Source: Diplocloster hominis
Lineage (GTDB): Bacteria > Bacillota > Clostridia > Lachnospirales > Lachnospiraceae
Assembly: GCF_032380655.1 (NCBI RefSeq)
Contig: NZ_JAWDIY010000005.1
Location: 186,001-250,000, forward strand
Length of the DNA: 64,000 bases
Direction: 5' to 3'
The notes beneath the pieces were generated by a model. It made no database searches and had not been told where the DNA came from. It worked only from the letters and a program-made list of their open reading frames with translations. A program made the translations under genes and the position numbers. This document shows, piece by piece, positions 54,064 through 61,462 of this stretch. Each line of letters starts with the position of its first letter. Positions within the stretch are counted from its first letter, which is position 1.

Positions 54064-54999
54064 ATGGGAACCGTAAAAGCGATCTGTATCAGTGACAGAA
54101 GAGGAATCCAAAAAAACTATGTGGAAGAAGCATATTTCCGAAAAGACTGGGGGATAGAAGGCGACGCCCATGCCGGGACCTGGCATCGGCAGGTCAGCCT
54201 GCTGTCCCACGAACGGATCGAAGAGTTCCGGGCCAGGGGAGCTGATGTACAGCCGGGTGCTTTCGGAGAGAACCTGATCGTATCCGGTTTTGACTTCCGG
54301 AATCTGCCCGTGGGCACTGTATTCCGGTGCGGGGAGGTACTGCTGGAAATGACCCAGATCGGCAAGGAGTGCCACACCCACTGCCAGATCTATCAAAAAA
54401 TGGGAGAGTGCATCATGCCCACCCAGGGAGTATTCGCCCGGGTACTTCACGAAGGAACCATTCACGCAGGGGATGAGATGAGCATAGATGCGTCCTGCAA
54501 AGATTCCAGATTTACCGCCGCGGTCATTACCTTAAGTGATAAAGGCGCCGCAGGAGAACGGGAAGACCAGAGCGGTCCCCTGATTACAGGGCTGCTTACG
54601 CAGGCAGGTTATCGTGTGATCGAGGAATTGCTGCTGCCGGACGACCAGAAAAAACTGGAGAATGAGCTGATCCGTCTCAGTGACGGAAGACAGGCATCGC
54701 TGATCCTGACCACAGGCGGAACGGGATTATCAGTGAGAGACGTGACTCCGGAAGCGACTCTGGCCGTAGCGCACCGGAATGTACCGGGGATAGCGGAAGC
54801 GATCCGCGCGGATTCCATGCGCTATACCAGGCGGGCCATGCTCAGCCGGGGGGTATCCGTGATCCGCGGCAGTTCTTTGATCATTAACCTGCCCGGGAGC
54901 CCAAAGGCGGTGAGGGAGTGTTTGGAATTTCTGCTGCCGGAGCTTAAGCATGGGGTTGCTGTGCTTAAGGGGAGTGTTTCGGAGTGTGGCAGAAGGTAG
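54064..54999 (+). CDS. MOSC domain-MogA/MoaB fusion protein, 311 aa
   Basis: Residues 1-140 are a MOSC domain (GDAHAGTWHRQVSLLSHERI, GAFGENLIVSG, with the Cys in IGKECHTHC). Residues 150-311 are a MogA/MoaB domain (AAVITLSDKGAAGEREDQSG, LILTTGGTGLSVRDVTPEAT, NLPGSPKAVRECLEFLLPEL) that adenylates molybdopterin. Fusing the MPT adenylyltransferase with a MOSC sulfur/cofactor carrier suggests direct hand-over to molybdenum hydroxylase maturation. ATG one base after the moaA stop. Confidence 0.93.
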   Translation: MGTVKAICISDRRGIQKNYVEEAYFRKDWGIEGDAHAGTWHRQVSLLSHERIEEFRARGADVQPGAFGENLIVSGFDFRNLPVGTVFRCGEVLLEMTQIGKECHTHCQIYQKMGECIMPTQGVFARVLHEGTIHAGDEMSIDASCKDSRFTAAVITLSDKGAAGEREDQSGPLITGLLTQAGYRVIEELLLPDDQKKLENELIRLSDGRQASLILTTGGTGLSVRDVTPEATLAVAHRNVPGIAEAIRADSMRYTRRAMLSRGVSVIRGSSLIINLPGSPKAVRECLEFLLPELKHGVAVLKGSVSECGRR

Positions 55000-55037
55000 T
55001 GTAAAGCAGAGCTGCTTCCATTTTATGGGAAAATGTA

Positions 55038-55098
55038 TTGATCTTTTTCACAGTTTAGGATAGAATAAATTGAGCGTTATTCTTGAACGAGAATAACG
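55038..55098 (+). promoter_or_regulatory. Promoter and palindromic operator of modABC
   Basis: -35 TTGATC (55038-55043), 17-bp spacer, -10 TAGAAT (55061-55066), followed at 55075-55098 by CGTTATTCT-TGAAC-GAGAATAACG. Sequence and placement match the operator at 51546, so one repressor probably serves both. Confidence 0.75.
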
Positions 55099-55151
55099 AG
55101 AGCCGGTGAAGATTCACATTCGGCTGGATGACTGTGAAAAGGAGGAGAAAA

Positions 55152-56033
55152 ATGAAGAAAAAGTGGTTGGGTCTGGTGATGGCGCTTGTGCTGGCTGCGG
55201 CAGCGTCGGGCTGTGGAGAAGCAAAAGAAGGGCAGGCTGCAGATGCGGCAGGCGGGAAGGCAGATGCAGCGGCAAAAGGCAGTGAGGGGGCGGCTGAGTC
55301 GGAGGTGCCTGCGCAGACGGAGGCTTCGGCCCAGGAAAAGGTGACGATAATGCTGGCGGCGGCCGCAAGCCTGGAAAACAGTATGGTGGATGAGCTGATA
55401 CCTATGTTTGAGGCGGCAAATCCCAATATTACCGTGCAGGGGACTTATGACAGCTCGGGAAAACTACAGACACAGATCGAAGAGGGAGCAGATGTGGATG
55501 TATTCATCTCCGCGGCCACGAAGCAGATGAACGCGCTGGATGAAGAAGGGCTGATGGATAAAGAGTCCATCGCTCCGCTGTTGGAAAATAAAATTGTAAT
55601 GATTATTCCCGCATCTTCAGAGGGGACGCCGGATAAATTCGAAGATATGCTGGATATGGAGTCAGTGGCGATCGGGGACCCGGACAGTGTACCGGCGGGA
55701 CAGTATGCCAAAGAGGCTTTTGAGTCCATGGGAATCTGGGACAAGATTAACGCGAAGGCCAGCCTGGGCACCAATGTGACCGAAGTCCTGAACTGGGTTG
55801 CCGAAGGCAGTGCCCAGGGTGGAGTGGTATATGCTACGGATGCGGCTTCCACCGATAAGGTGAAAGTGGTGGCAGAAGCCCCGGAAGGAAGTGTTTCCCC
55901 GGTTATCTATCCGGTTGGAATCGTGGAGGCTTCTCAGAATAAAGAGGCGGCTCAGAGTTTTGCGGAGTTTTTGCAGGGCGCGGATGCGATGAAAGTGTTT
56001 GAAAAATACGGTTTCTCTCAGCCGGCAAAATAA
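55152..56033 (+). CDS. modA: Molybdate ABC transporter substrate-binding lipoprotein ModA, 293 aa
   Basis: Binds molybdate or tungstate outside the membrane. ATG at 55152 after GGAGGAGAAAA. Lipoprotein signal MKKKWLGLVMALVLAAAASG with lipobox Cys at residue 21, then an Ala/Glu-rich linker (about residues 25-65). The ModA core has VTIMLAAAASLENSMVDELI, VQGTYDSSGKLQTQIEEGAD and DVFISAATKQMNAL, with oxyanion-binding serines. Followed by modB and modC. Confidence 0.95.
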   Translation: MKKKWLGLVMALVLAAAASGCGEAKEGQAADAAGGKADAAAKGSEGAAESEVPAQTEASAQEKVTIMLAAAASLENSMVDELIPMFEAANPNITVQGTYDSSGKLQTQIEEGADVDVFISAATKQMNALDEEGLMDKESIAPLLENKIVMIIPASSEGTPDKFEDMLDMESVAIGDPDSVPAGQYAKEAFESMGIWDKINAKASLGTNVTEVLNWVAEGSAQGGVVYATDAASTDKVKVVAEAPEGSVSPVIYPVGIVEASQNKEAAQSFAEFLQGADAMKVFEKYGFSQPAK

Positions 56034-56104
56034 TACAGCCGCCAAGTGCTCATAGCGGTTTAAAATAGCAGCGGTTTCCGAGACTGCGGAAGGGGAGGTA
56101 GAAA

Positions 56105-56791
56105 ATGGACTGGTCACCGATACTGATATCCATACGGACGGCGTGCGTATCTATCCTGTTTACGTTTTTCCTGGGATTGTTTGCCGCCTGGTGGGTGGCC
56201 CGGATGCGGTCGAATAAGTGGAAAATGATCATGGATGGGCTGTTTACCCTGCCGTTGGTGCTTCCGCCTACGGTGCTGGGCTTTTTTCTGCTGTACATAT
56301 TTGGCGTACAGAGGCCTGTGGGAAAATTTCTGCTGGATTTTTTCAGCGTGAAAGTGGTTTTCTCCTGGAGTGCTACGGTAATCGCTGCGGTGACGGCCTC
56401 CTTTCCCTTAATGTACCGGTCTGCCAGAGGAGCTCTGGAGCAGGTGGAGGATACTTATCTGCAGGCGGCACGGACGCTGGGCTATTCGGAGTGGAAGGTA
56501 TTCTGGTGTATCTGGATGCCGTTAGCGCTTCCGGGCGTCGCCAGCGGAGCGGTGCTCTCCTTTGCAAGAGGCCTGGGAGAATTCGGGGCCACGGCCATGA
56601 TCGCGGGAAATATCGCAGGAAAGACAAGGACTCTGCCTCTTAAGATCTATTCGGAGGTGGCCGCCGGGAATATGAGCGGCGCCTATACCTATGTGATGAT
56701 CGTGGTCGTGATCTCCTTTGTGACAATATTGGCAATGAATTATTTTACCCTCCGGGGACAACGATATGCAAAGCGTGGTGGAAGAACATGA
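56105..56791 (+). CDS. modB: Molybdate ABC transporter permease ModB, 228 aa
   Basis: Five to six membrane spans. The ModB pattern is LFTLPLVLPPTVLGFFLLYI, and the EAA coupling loop is TYLQAARTLGYSEWKVFWCI, followed by WMPLALPGVASG. Full length. Overlaps modC by 4 bp (ATGA). Confidence 0.95.
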   Translation: MDWSPILISIRTACVSILFTFFLGLFAAWWVARMRSNKWKMIMDGLFTLPLVLPPTVLGFFLLYIFGVQRPVGKFLLDFFSVKVVFSWSATVIAAVTASFPLMYRSARGALEQVEDTYLQAARTLGYSEWKVFWCIWMPLALPGVASGAVLSFARGLGEFGATAMIAGNIAGKTRTLPLKIYSEVAAGNMSGAYTYVMIVVVISFVTILAMNYFTLRGQRYAKRGGRT

Positions 56792-57519
56792 GCTTATCAG
56801 CAGCAGTAAAAAAGAAATTTAAGAATTTTTCCATGGACGTGACCCTGCGCACGGATGGAGAACCACTGGGTGTGCTGGGCGCTTCCGGCTGCGGAAAAAG
56901 TATGACTTTAAAATGCATCGCAGGGATTGAACATCCGGACAGCGGAGTGATCGCCCTCAATGACCAGGTGCTGTATGATTCGGACCAGAAGATCTGCATC
57001 TCCCCCCAGAAGCGCAGAATCGGTTATCTGTTCCAGAATTATGCCCTGTTTCCCCACATGACGGTGAAGAATAATATAGCCGCCGGCGTCAGAGGAACCA
57101 GGGAAGAGATCGCAGGCCGGGTGGCGGACATGATGAAGCTATTACACCTGGAAGGGATGGAAGAACGCTATCCGGCGCAGCTGTCCGGCGGGCAGCAGCA
57201 GCGGGTGGCGCTGGCCAGGATACTGGCCTATGATCCGGAGGTGCTGCTGTTGGATGAGCCGTTCTCCGCGCTGGATACGTATCTGCGGGAAAAACTGCTG
57301 GATCAGATCGATGAGCTGCTGGATATTTACCATGGGGAAGTGATCCTGGTCACTCATAATCCACGGGAGATCTATAAGCTGTGCAGCCGGATTCTGGTGA
57401 TGGGGAATGGAGAGGTGCTTATGGAGGGACCCGTTTCAGAAATTTCTGAAAGTTCTGCGCTGGGAGTGCTTGAAAAAGTATATGAGAACGCTTATACTGT
57501 TAAAAGCAATGAAAGTTAA
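56788..57519 (+). CDS. modC: Molybdate ABC transporter ATPase ModC (short form, no TOBE domain), 243 aa
   Basis: Walker A GASGCGKSMTLKCIAG, Q-loop YLFQNYALFP, signature LSGGQQQRVALAR, Walker B VLLLDEPFSALD and the His-loop LVTHNPREIY are all present. Canonical ModC is about 350 residues with a C-terminal molybdate-binding TOBE domain. That domain is missing here, so transport inhibition by internal molybdate is not expected from this subunit. Confidence 0.93.
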   Translation: MSLSAAVKKKFKNFSMDVTLRTDGEPLGVLGASGCGKSMTLKCIAGIEHPDSGVIALNDQVLYDSDQKICISPQKRRIGYLFQNYALFPHMTVKNNIAAGVRGTREEIAGRVADMMKLLHLEGMEERYPAQLSGGQQQRVALARILAYDPEVLLLDEPFSALDTYLREKLLDQIDELLDIYHGEVILVTHNPREIYKLCSRILVMGNGEVLMEGPVSEISESSALGVLEKVYENAYTVKSNES

Positions 57520-57527
57520 GGAGATGA

Positions 57528-58376
57528 ATGAACAGTATGGCAGAGAATCAAGAATGCAGCAGCAGCGCGAGCTGTTCCAGAGAAAGCTGTGAGGGGTGCC
57601 CCAGCAAGCAGCAGCCTCAGAGTTTTCAGGTAGAACCGAATCCATTTACGGTCGTTAAGAAAGTAATCGGTGTTGTCAGCGGAAAAGGCGGTGTGGGCAA
57701 ATCCCTCGTAACCGCTTCCCTTGCCAACGCGATGCGTGAAAAAGGATATGAAGTCGGTATCCTGGACGCGGATATAACCGGTCCTTCCATTCCCAAAATG
57801 TATGGCCTGCACGGCCCTTTAAGCGCTACCGATGAGGGAATCTTCCCAGCGGAAGCGGAAAACGGAGTAAAGGTCATGTCCGTAAACCTGATCATGCCCA
57901 ATGAGGAAGATCCGGTGATCTGGCGCGGCCCCATTATCGCTAATACGGTAAAACAGTTCTGGCAGGAGGTTATGTGGGGGGACCTGGATTTCCTGTTCGT
58001 GGACATGCCGCCTGGAACCGGCGATGTTCCGCTGACCGTTTTTCAGTCATTGCCCGTAGACGGTATCGTGATCGTGACCAGCCCGCAGGATCTGGTGCAG
58101 CTGATCGTGAAGAAAGCATATAATATGGCCAACGCCATGAACATTCCTGTGCTGGGTATTGTGGAAAACTACAGCTATCTGAAATGTCCGGACTGCGGCA
58201 AAGAGATACGGGTATTTGGTGAAAGCCATATCGATGAGGCGGCAAAAGAGCTGAATTTAAGCGTTTTGGGAAAAATGCCGATCGAGCCGGCCTTTGCTGA
58301 ATTATCCGATCAGGGGAAATTTGCCGAAGCTAAAAATGAGTACCTGTCCGCCGCCGCCTTTAAACTGGAAGAATAA
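57528..58376 (+). CDS. Mrp/NBP35-type Fe-S carrier ATPase, 282 aa
   Basis: P-loop ATPase of the Mrp family: deviant Walker A VSGKGGVGKSLVTASLA, GILDADITGPSIPKMYG, and the metal-binding CPDCGKEI in the C-terminal third. The N-terminus has a cysteine cluster (CSSSASCSRESCEGC), as in NBP35-type scaffolds. It follows modC by 8 bp, suggesting Fe-S supply to MoaA or to molybdenum-iron-sulfur enzymes. A terminator follows. Confidence 0.9.
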   Translation: MNSMAENQECSSSASCSRESCEGCPSKQQPQSFQVEPNPFTVVKKVIGVVSGKGGVGKSLVTASLANAMREKGYEVGILDADITGPSIPKMYGLHGPLSATDEGIFPAEAENGVKVMSVNLIMPNEEDPVIWRGPIIANTVKQFWQEVMWGDLDFLFVDMPPGTGDVPLTVFQSLPVDGIVIVTSPQDLVQLIVKKAYNMANAMNIPVLGIVENYSYLKCPDCGKEIRVFGESHIDEAAKELNLSVLGKMPIEPAFAELSDQGKFAEAKNEYLSAAAFKLEE

Positions 58377-58452
58377 GAAAGCGAATCGAATCAACATTTG
58401 GCAAGGCAGATGATAATTGAATCAAATGGAATTACAGCCGGAAAAAGAGGGG

Positions 58453-58492
58453 GCTGCCGCATAGATGAAATATTCCGTGCGGCAGCTTTTTT
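58453..58492 (+). terminator. Terminator of the mod-mrp operon
   Basis: GCTGCCGCA (58453-58461) pairs with TGCGGCAGC (58478-58486), followed by TTTTTT. The stem shares the TGCCGCA core with the hairpin family at 26309 and 32467. Confidence 0.9.
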
Positions 58493-58520
58493 GGGAAACA
58501 GTGCGGAAAGGAAACAAATC

Positions 58521-59222
58521 ATGGAACAGATCTTAATTATAGAAGATGATGAAATGTTAAATGCAGGCCTCTGCTATAATCTGCAGGCAGCAGGATATAC
58601 CCCGGCCCCGGCTTATGACCTGAAGACGGCCCGGGACTTATTACATAGCCGGAAGTGGGATCTTATCCTGCTGGATGTAAACCTGCCCGATGGAGACGGC
58701 TTTACATTTGCCGGGCAGATTCGCAGGGACAGCGATGTGCCGGTCATATTTTTAACTGCGCAGGATATGGATGAGGATATGGTAAAAGGATTTGAGGCCG
58801 GTGCGGATGATTATATTACGAAACCATTTAATATTAAAGTAGTGCTTCAGAGAATCCGGGCGGTACTGAACCGCTGCGGAAAAGCGAAGGCTGCGGACGA
58901 GGTGCTGTGCGGCAATCTGAGGATCAATCTGGCGGAAATGTCAGTGCAAAAAGGGAGTTTCCCTCTTGCGCTGACGCCGACGGAATTTAAGCTTTTGAAA
59001 ACCTTTCTCCAAAACCAGGGGCAGGTACTGACCCGTGAAATCATATTGGAAAAATTGTGGGACTGTGAGGGAAACTTCGTGGACGAGCATACCCTGACGA
59101 TCAATGTGAGCAGACTCAGATCCAAAATATCCGATGAACAGTATACATACATAAAGACCGTATACGGGGTCGGTTATCATTGGATCGGTGACAGGGAGCA
59201 GACCGGAGGTAAAAATGAATAG
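58521..59222 (+). CDS. OmpR-family response regulator, 233 aa
   Basis: The start at 58521 (MEQILIIEDDEMLNAGLCYN) follows GGAAAGGAAAC. Receiver with acidic pair EDD, phospho-Asp in LILLDVNLPDGDGF, Thr in FLTAQD and Lys in YITKPFN. Winged-helix DNA-binding domain at about 130-225 (LTPTEFKLLKTFLQNQGQVL, TINVSRLRSKI, YGVGYHW). Overlaps the kinase gene by 8 bp. Probably controls the downstream ABC transporter. Confidence 0.95.
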   Translation: MEQILIIEDDEMLNAGLCYNLQAAGYTPAPAYDLKTARDLLHSRKWDLILLDVNLPDGDGFTFAGQIRRDSDVPVIFLTAQDMDEDMVKGFEAGADDYITKPFNIKVVLQRIRAVLNRCGKAKAADEVLCGNLRINLAEMSVQKGSFPLALTPTEFKLLKTFLQNQGQVLTREIILEKLWDCEGNFVDEHTLTINVSRLRSKISDEQYTYIKTVYGVGYHWIGDREQTGGKNE

Positions 59223-60246
59223 TCGGAATAGTATCCGGGAGATCCTCCTCTGCGCGGCGGCAGTTGTCATCTCCCTTATCTATCTGCTGGTCTGCCTGTA
59301 TCTGACACGTGAGAATCCACAAAAAATCATGATATGGGCACTTGCGGTTATCTATGCATTCCTGCTGGCAGGGATTATGGGAGTGGGATATTATCTGTGC
59401 CGGCGCCGTATGGAGCGGATCACGGAGCAGATCTGTGACAGCATCGACCAGCTGATCGACGGCAAAAAGATCGAAGGAAGCAAAGATAGAGAAACTCTTA
59501 CTTCCAAAATCACAAGGAAGCTGGAGAAGCTTTCCGATGTCACCGCCTCAGCAGTGGCCCAAAGCCTCAGCCAAAAGCAGGAGGTACAGCAGATGGTCTC
59601 GGATATATCCCATCAGCTGAAAACGCCTATCGCCAACATAAGGATGTACAGCGATACGATTGCCAACAATGAATTGCCCAGACAGCAGGAGCAGAAATTT
59701 CTGGAAATTCTGAACGGGCAGGTAAAAAAACTGGAGTTTCTGGTAAACGCGCTGATCAAAATGTCCAGGCTGGAAAGCCGTCTGATCCGCCTGCAGAAAG
59801 AGGATACCCTGGTACCCGTTTTGCTGGAAGAAGTGACAGATTCCGTCACTCCCCGGGCGGACGCAAAAAACATCAGTATCCAGGTAAACTGTCCTGAAAA
59901 CCTGGCACTCTCCTGCGATCCCAAATGGACGGCGGAAGCGCTGTTTAATATCCTGGAGAATGCAGTAAAATACACCGGAGAGAACGGAGAGATACTAATC
60001 CGGGCGGAGCGGCTCGGAATGTACAGCAAGATAGAGATAACGGATAACGGCATCGGCATCTCTCCCGACCGGGTAAACGACATCTTTAAAAGATTCTACA
60101 GAGACAGCCAGGTTAAGCGAATCGAAGGCCTCGGCATCGGCCTCTATCTGTCCCGTCATATTATCAGCCAGCAGGGCGGCTATATCCGGGTCCACTCCAA
60201 GCCGGGGGCAGGATCTGCATTTTCTGTGTTTTTGCCGAATGAATAG
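59215..60246 (+). CDS. Sensor histidine kinase, 343 aa
   Basis: ATG at 59215 after GGAGGTAAAA. Two membrane segments (about residues 8-30 and 39-62) with almost no extracellular loop, as in intramembrane-sensing kinases of Bce-type modules. H-box SDISHQLKTPIANIRMYSD, N-box NILENAVKYT, G-boxes DNGIGIS and GLGIGLYLS. With its regulator it likely senses a cell-envelope stress together with the ABC transporter downstream. Confidence 0.93.
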   Translation: MNSRNSIREILLCAAAVVISLIYLLVCLYLTRENPQKIMIWALAVIYAFLLAGIMGVGYYLCRRRMERITEQICDSIDQLIDGKKIEGSKDRETLTSKITRKLEKLSDVTASAVAQSLSQKQEVQQMVSDISHQLKTPIANIRMYSDTIANNELPRQQEQKFLEILNGQVKKLEFLVNALIKMSRLESRLIRLQKEDTLVPVLLEEVTDSVTPRADAKNISIQVNCPENLALSCDPKWTAEALFNILENAVKYTGENGEILIRAERLGMYSKIEITDNGIGISPDRVNDIFKRFYRDSQVKRIEGLGIGLYLSRHIISQQGGYIRVHSKPGAGSAFSVFLPNE

Positions 60247-60254
60247 GGGGGGCC

Positions 60255-60586
60255 GGCGCCGCCGCCCGAAGCTGCGGGAATCCGCCGGGCTGCTTTTCCT
60301 GTACCGCCAGTCCGGGGACCGGGGGCGGAATTTGTGGCCGATGGGAAGGCCATCGAAGAAACCTAAGATATATGGCTGCGTCTCAAATTAACCGCTTATT
60401 ACATTTTTCTCCGCAATTCGCTGCGCTCAGGCTGCGAAAAACGGCGGTTATTTTGAGACTCCGCTCATATATCTAAGGTTTCTTCTCAAGGCCTTCCCAT
60501 CGGCCACAAATTCCGCCCCCGGTCCCCGGACTGGCGGTACAGGAAAAGCAGCCCGGCGGATTCCCGCAGCTTCGGGCAGCGGCGCC
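60255..60586. repeat. Giant intergenic palindrome C (arms about 142 bp, 48-bp loop)
   Basis: Arms 60255-60395 and 60444-60586 are near-perfect reverse complements (outer ends GGCGCCGCCGCCCGAAGCTG against CAGCTTCGGGCAGCGGCGCC). Mismatches lie mostly near the loop. It separates the kinase gene from the ABC transporter; the rest of the 539-bp gap (60587-60785) holds the leader of the transporter gene. Confidence 0.9.
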
Positions 60587-60785
60587 TGCTCTAATTCCGG
60601 CTGTTTAAGAGGATATTGTACGTTTTTTCAGCCTTTCAACTATGCATATGATGAAACAGGAAATAGGAACCTGAAGTATAAAACCAAAATGTTTCAATAT
60701 TGAGAGATTTCGTCTGGGATTTGAGAGGGTTTTGAAACTTTCGGGTGTTATGATGGATTTATTCAAAGGAAAGGGTGAGAAGAAT

Positions 60786-61460
60786 ATGAGTATATTAGAG
60801 ACGAAGGACTTAAAAAAATATTATGGGAGCGGCAGTCAGATGGTGAAGGCGCTGGATGGGGTGTCGCTGGAAATAGAGAAGGGCAGCTTTACGGCGGTGG
60901 TCGGTACCTCGGGCAGCGGAAAATCCACGCTGCTTCATATGATCGGCGGACTGGATACCCCTACTTCCGGCAGTGTTATGGTGAGCGGCAAGGAGCTTTC
61001 CAGGATGAGTGACGAGGAGCTGACGATCTTCCGGCGCCGCCAGATCGGGTTCGTGTTTCAGAATTATAATCTGGTACCGATCCTGAATGTGTATGAAAAT
61101 ATTGTGCTGCCGATCGAGCTGGATGGCAGTAAGCCGGATCAGGAATATATCAAGGAGATTGTTCAGCTGCTCGGGCTAAAGGACCGGCTGAACAGTATGC
61201 CGAACCAGCTGTCCGGGGGACAGCAGCAGAGAGTGGCCATCGCCCGGGCTCTGGCGGCCAAACCGGCGATTCTGCTGGCGGACGAACCCACCGGTAACCT
61301 GGACAGCCGCACCAGTCAGGATGTGTTAAGCCTGCTGAAAACTACCGGGGAAAAGTTCCATCAGACCATGGTGATTATCACGCACAACGAAGAGATTGCC
61401 CAGATGGCGGATGAGACCATCCGGATCGAAGATGGAAAAATCGCGGAAAGCAGGTGGTAA
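60786..61460 (+). CDS. ABC transporter ATPase (MacB/BceA-like), 224 aa
   Basis: The preferred start is ATG at 60786 (MSILETKDLKKYYGSGSQMV) after GGGTGAGAAGA; earlier in-frame ATGs exist. Walker A GTSGSGKSTLLHMIGG, Q-loop FVFQNYNLVP, signature LSGGQQQRVAIARAL, Walker B ILLADEPTGNLD, His-loop IITHNEEIA. This subclass powers lipoprotein or antimicrobial-peptide type transporters with FtsX permeases. The next gene starts 2 bp downstream. Confidence 0.95.
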   Translation: MSILETKDLKKYYGSGSQMVKALDGVSLEIEKGSFTAVVGTSGSGKSTLLHMIGGLDTPTSGSVMVSGKELSRMSDEELTIFRRRQIGFVFQNYNLVPILNVYENIVLPIELDGSKPDQEYIKEIVQLLGLKDRLNSMPNQLSGGQQQRVAIARALAAKPAILLADEPTGNLDSRTSQDVLSLLKTTGEKFHQTMVIITHNEEIAQMADETIRIEDGKIAESRW

Positions 61461-61462
61461 GC

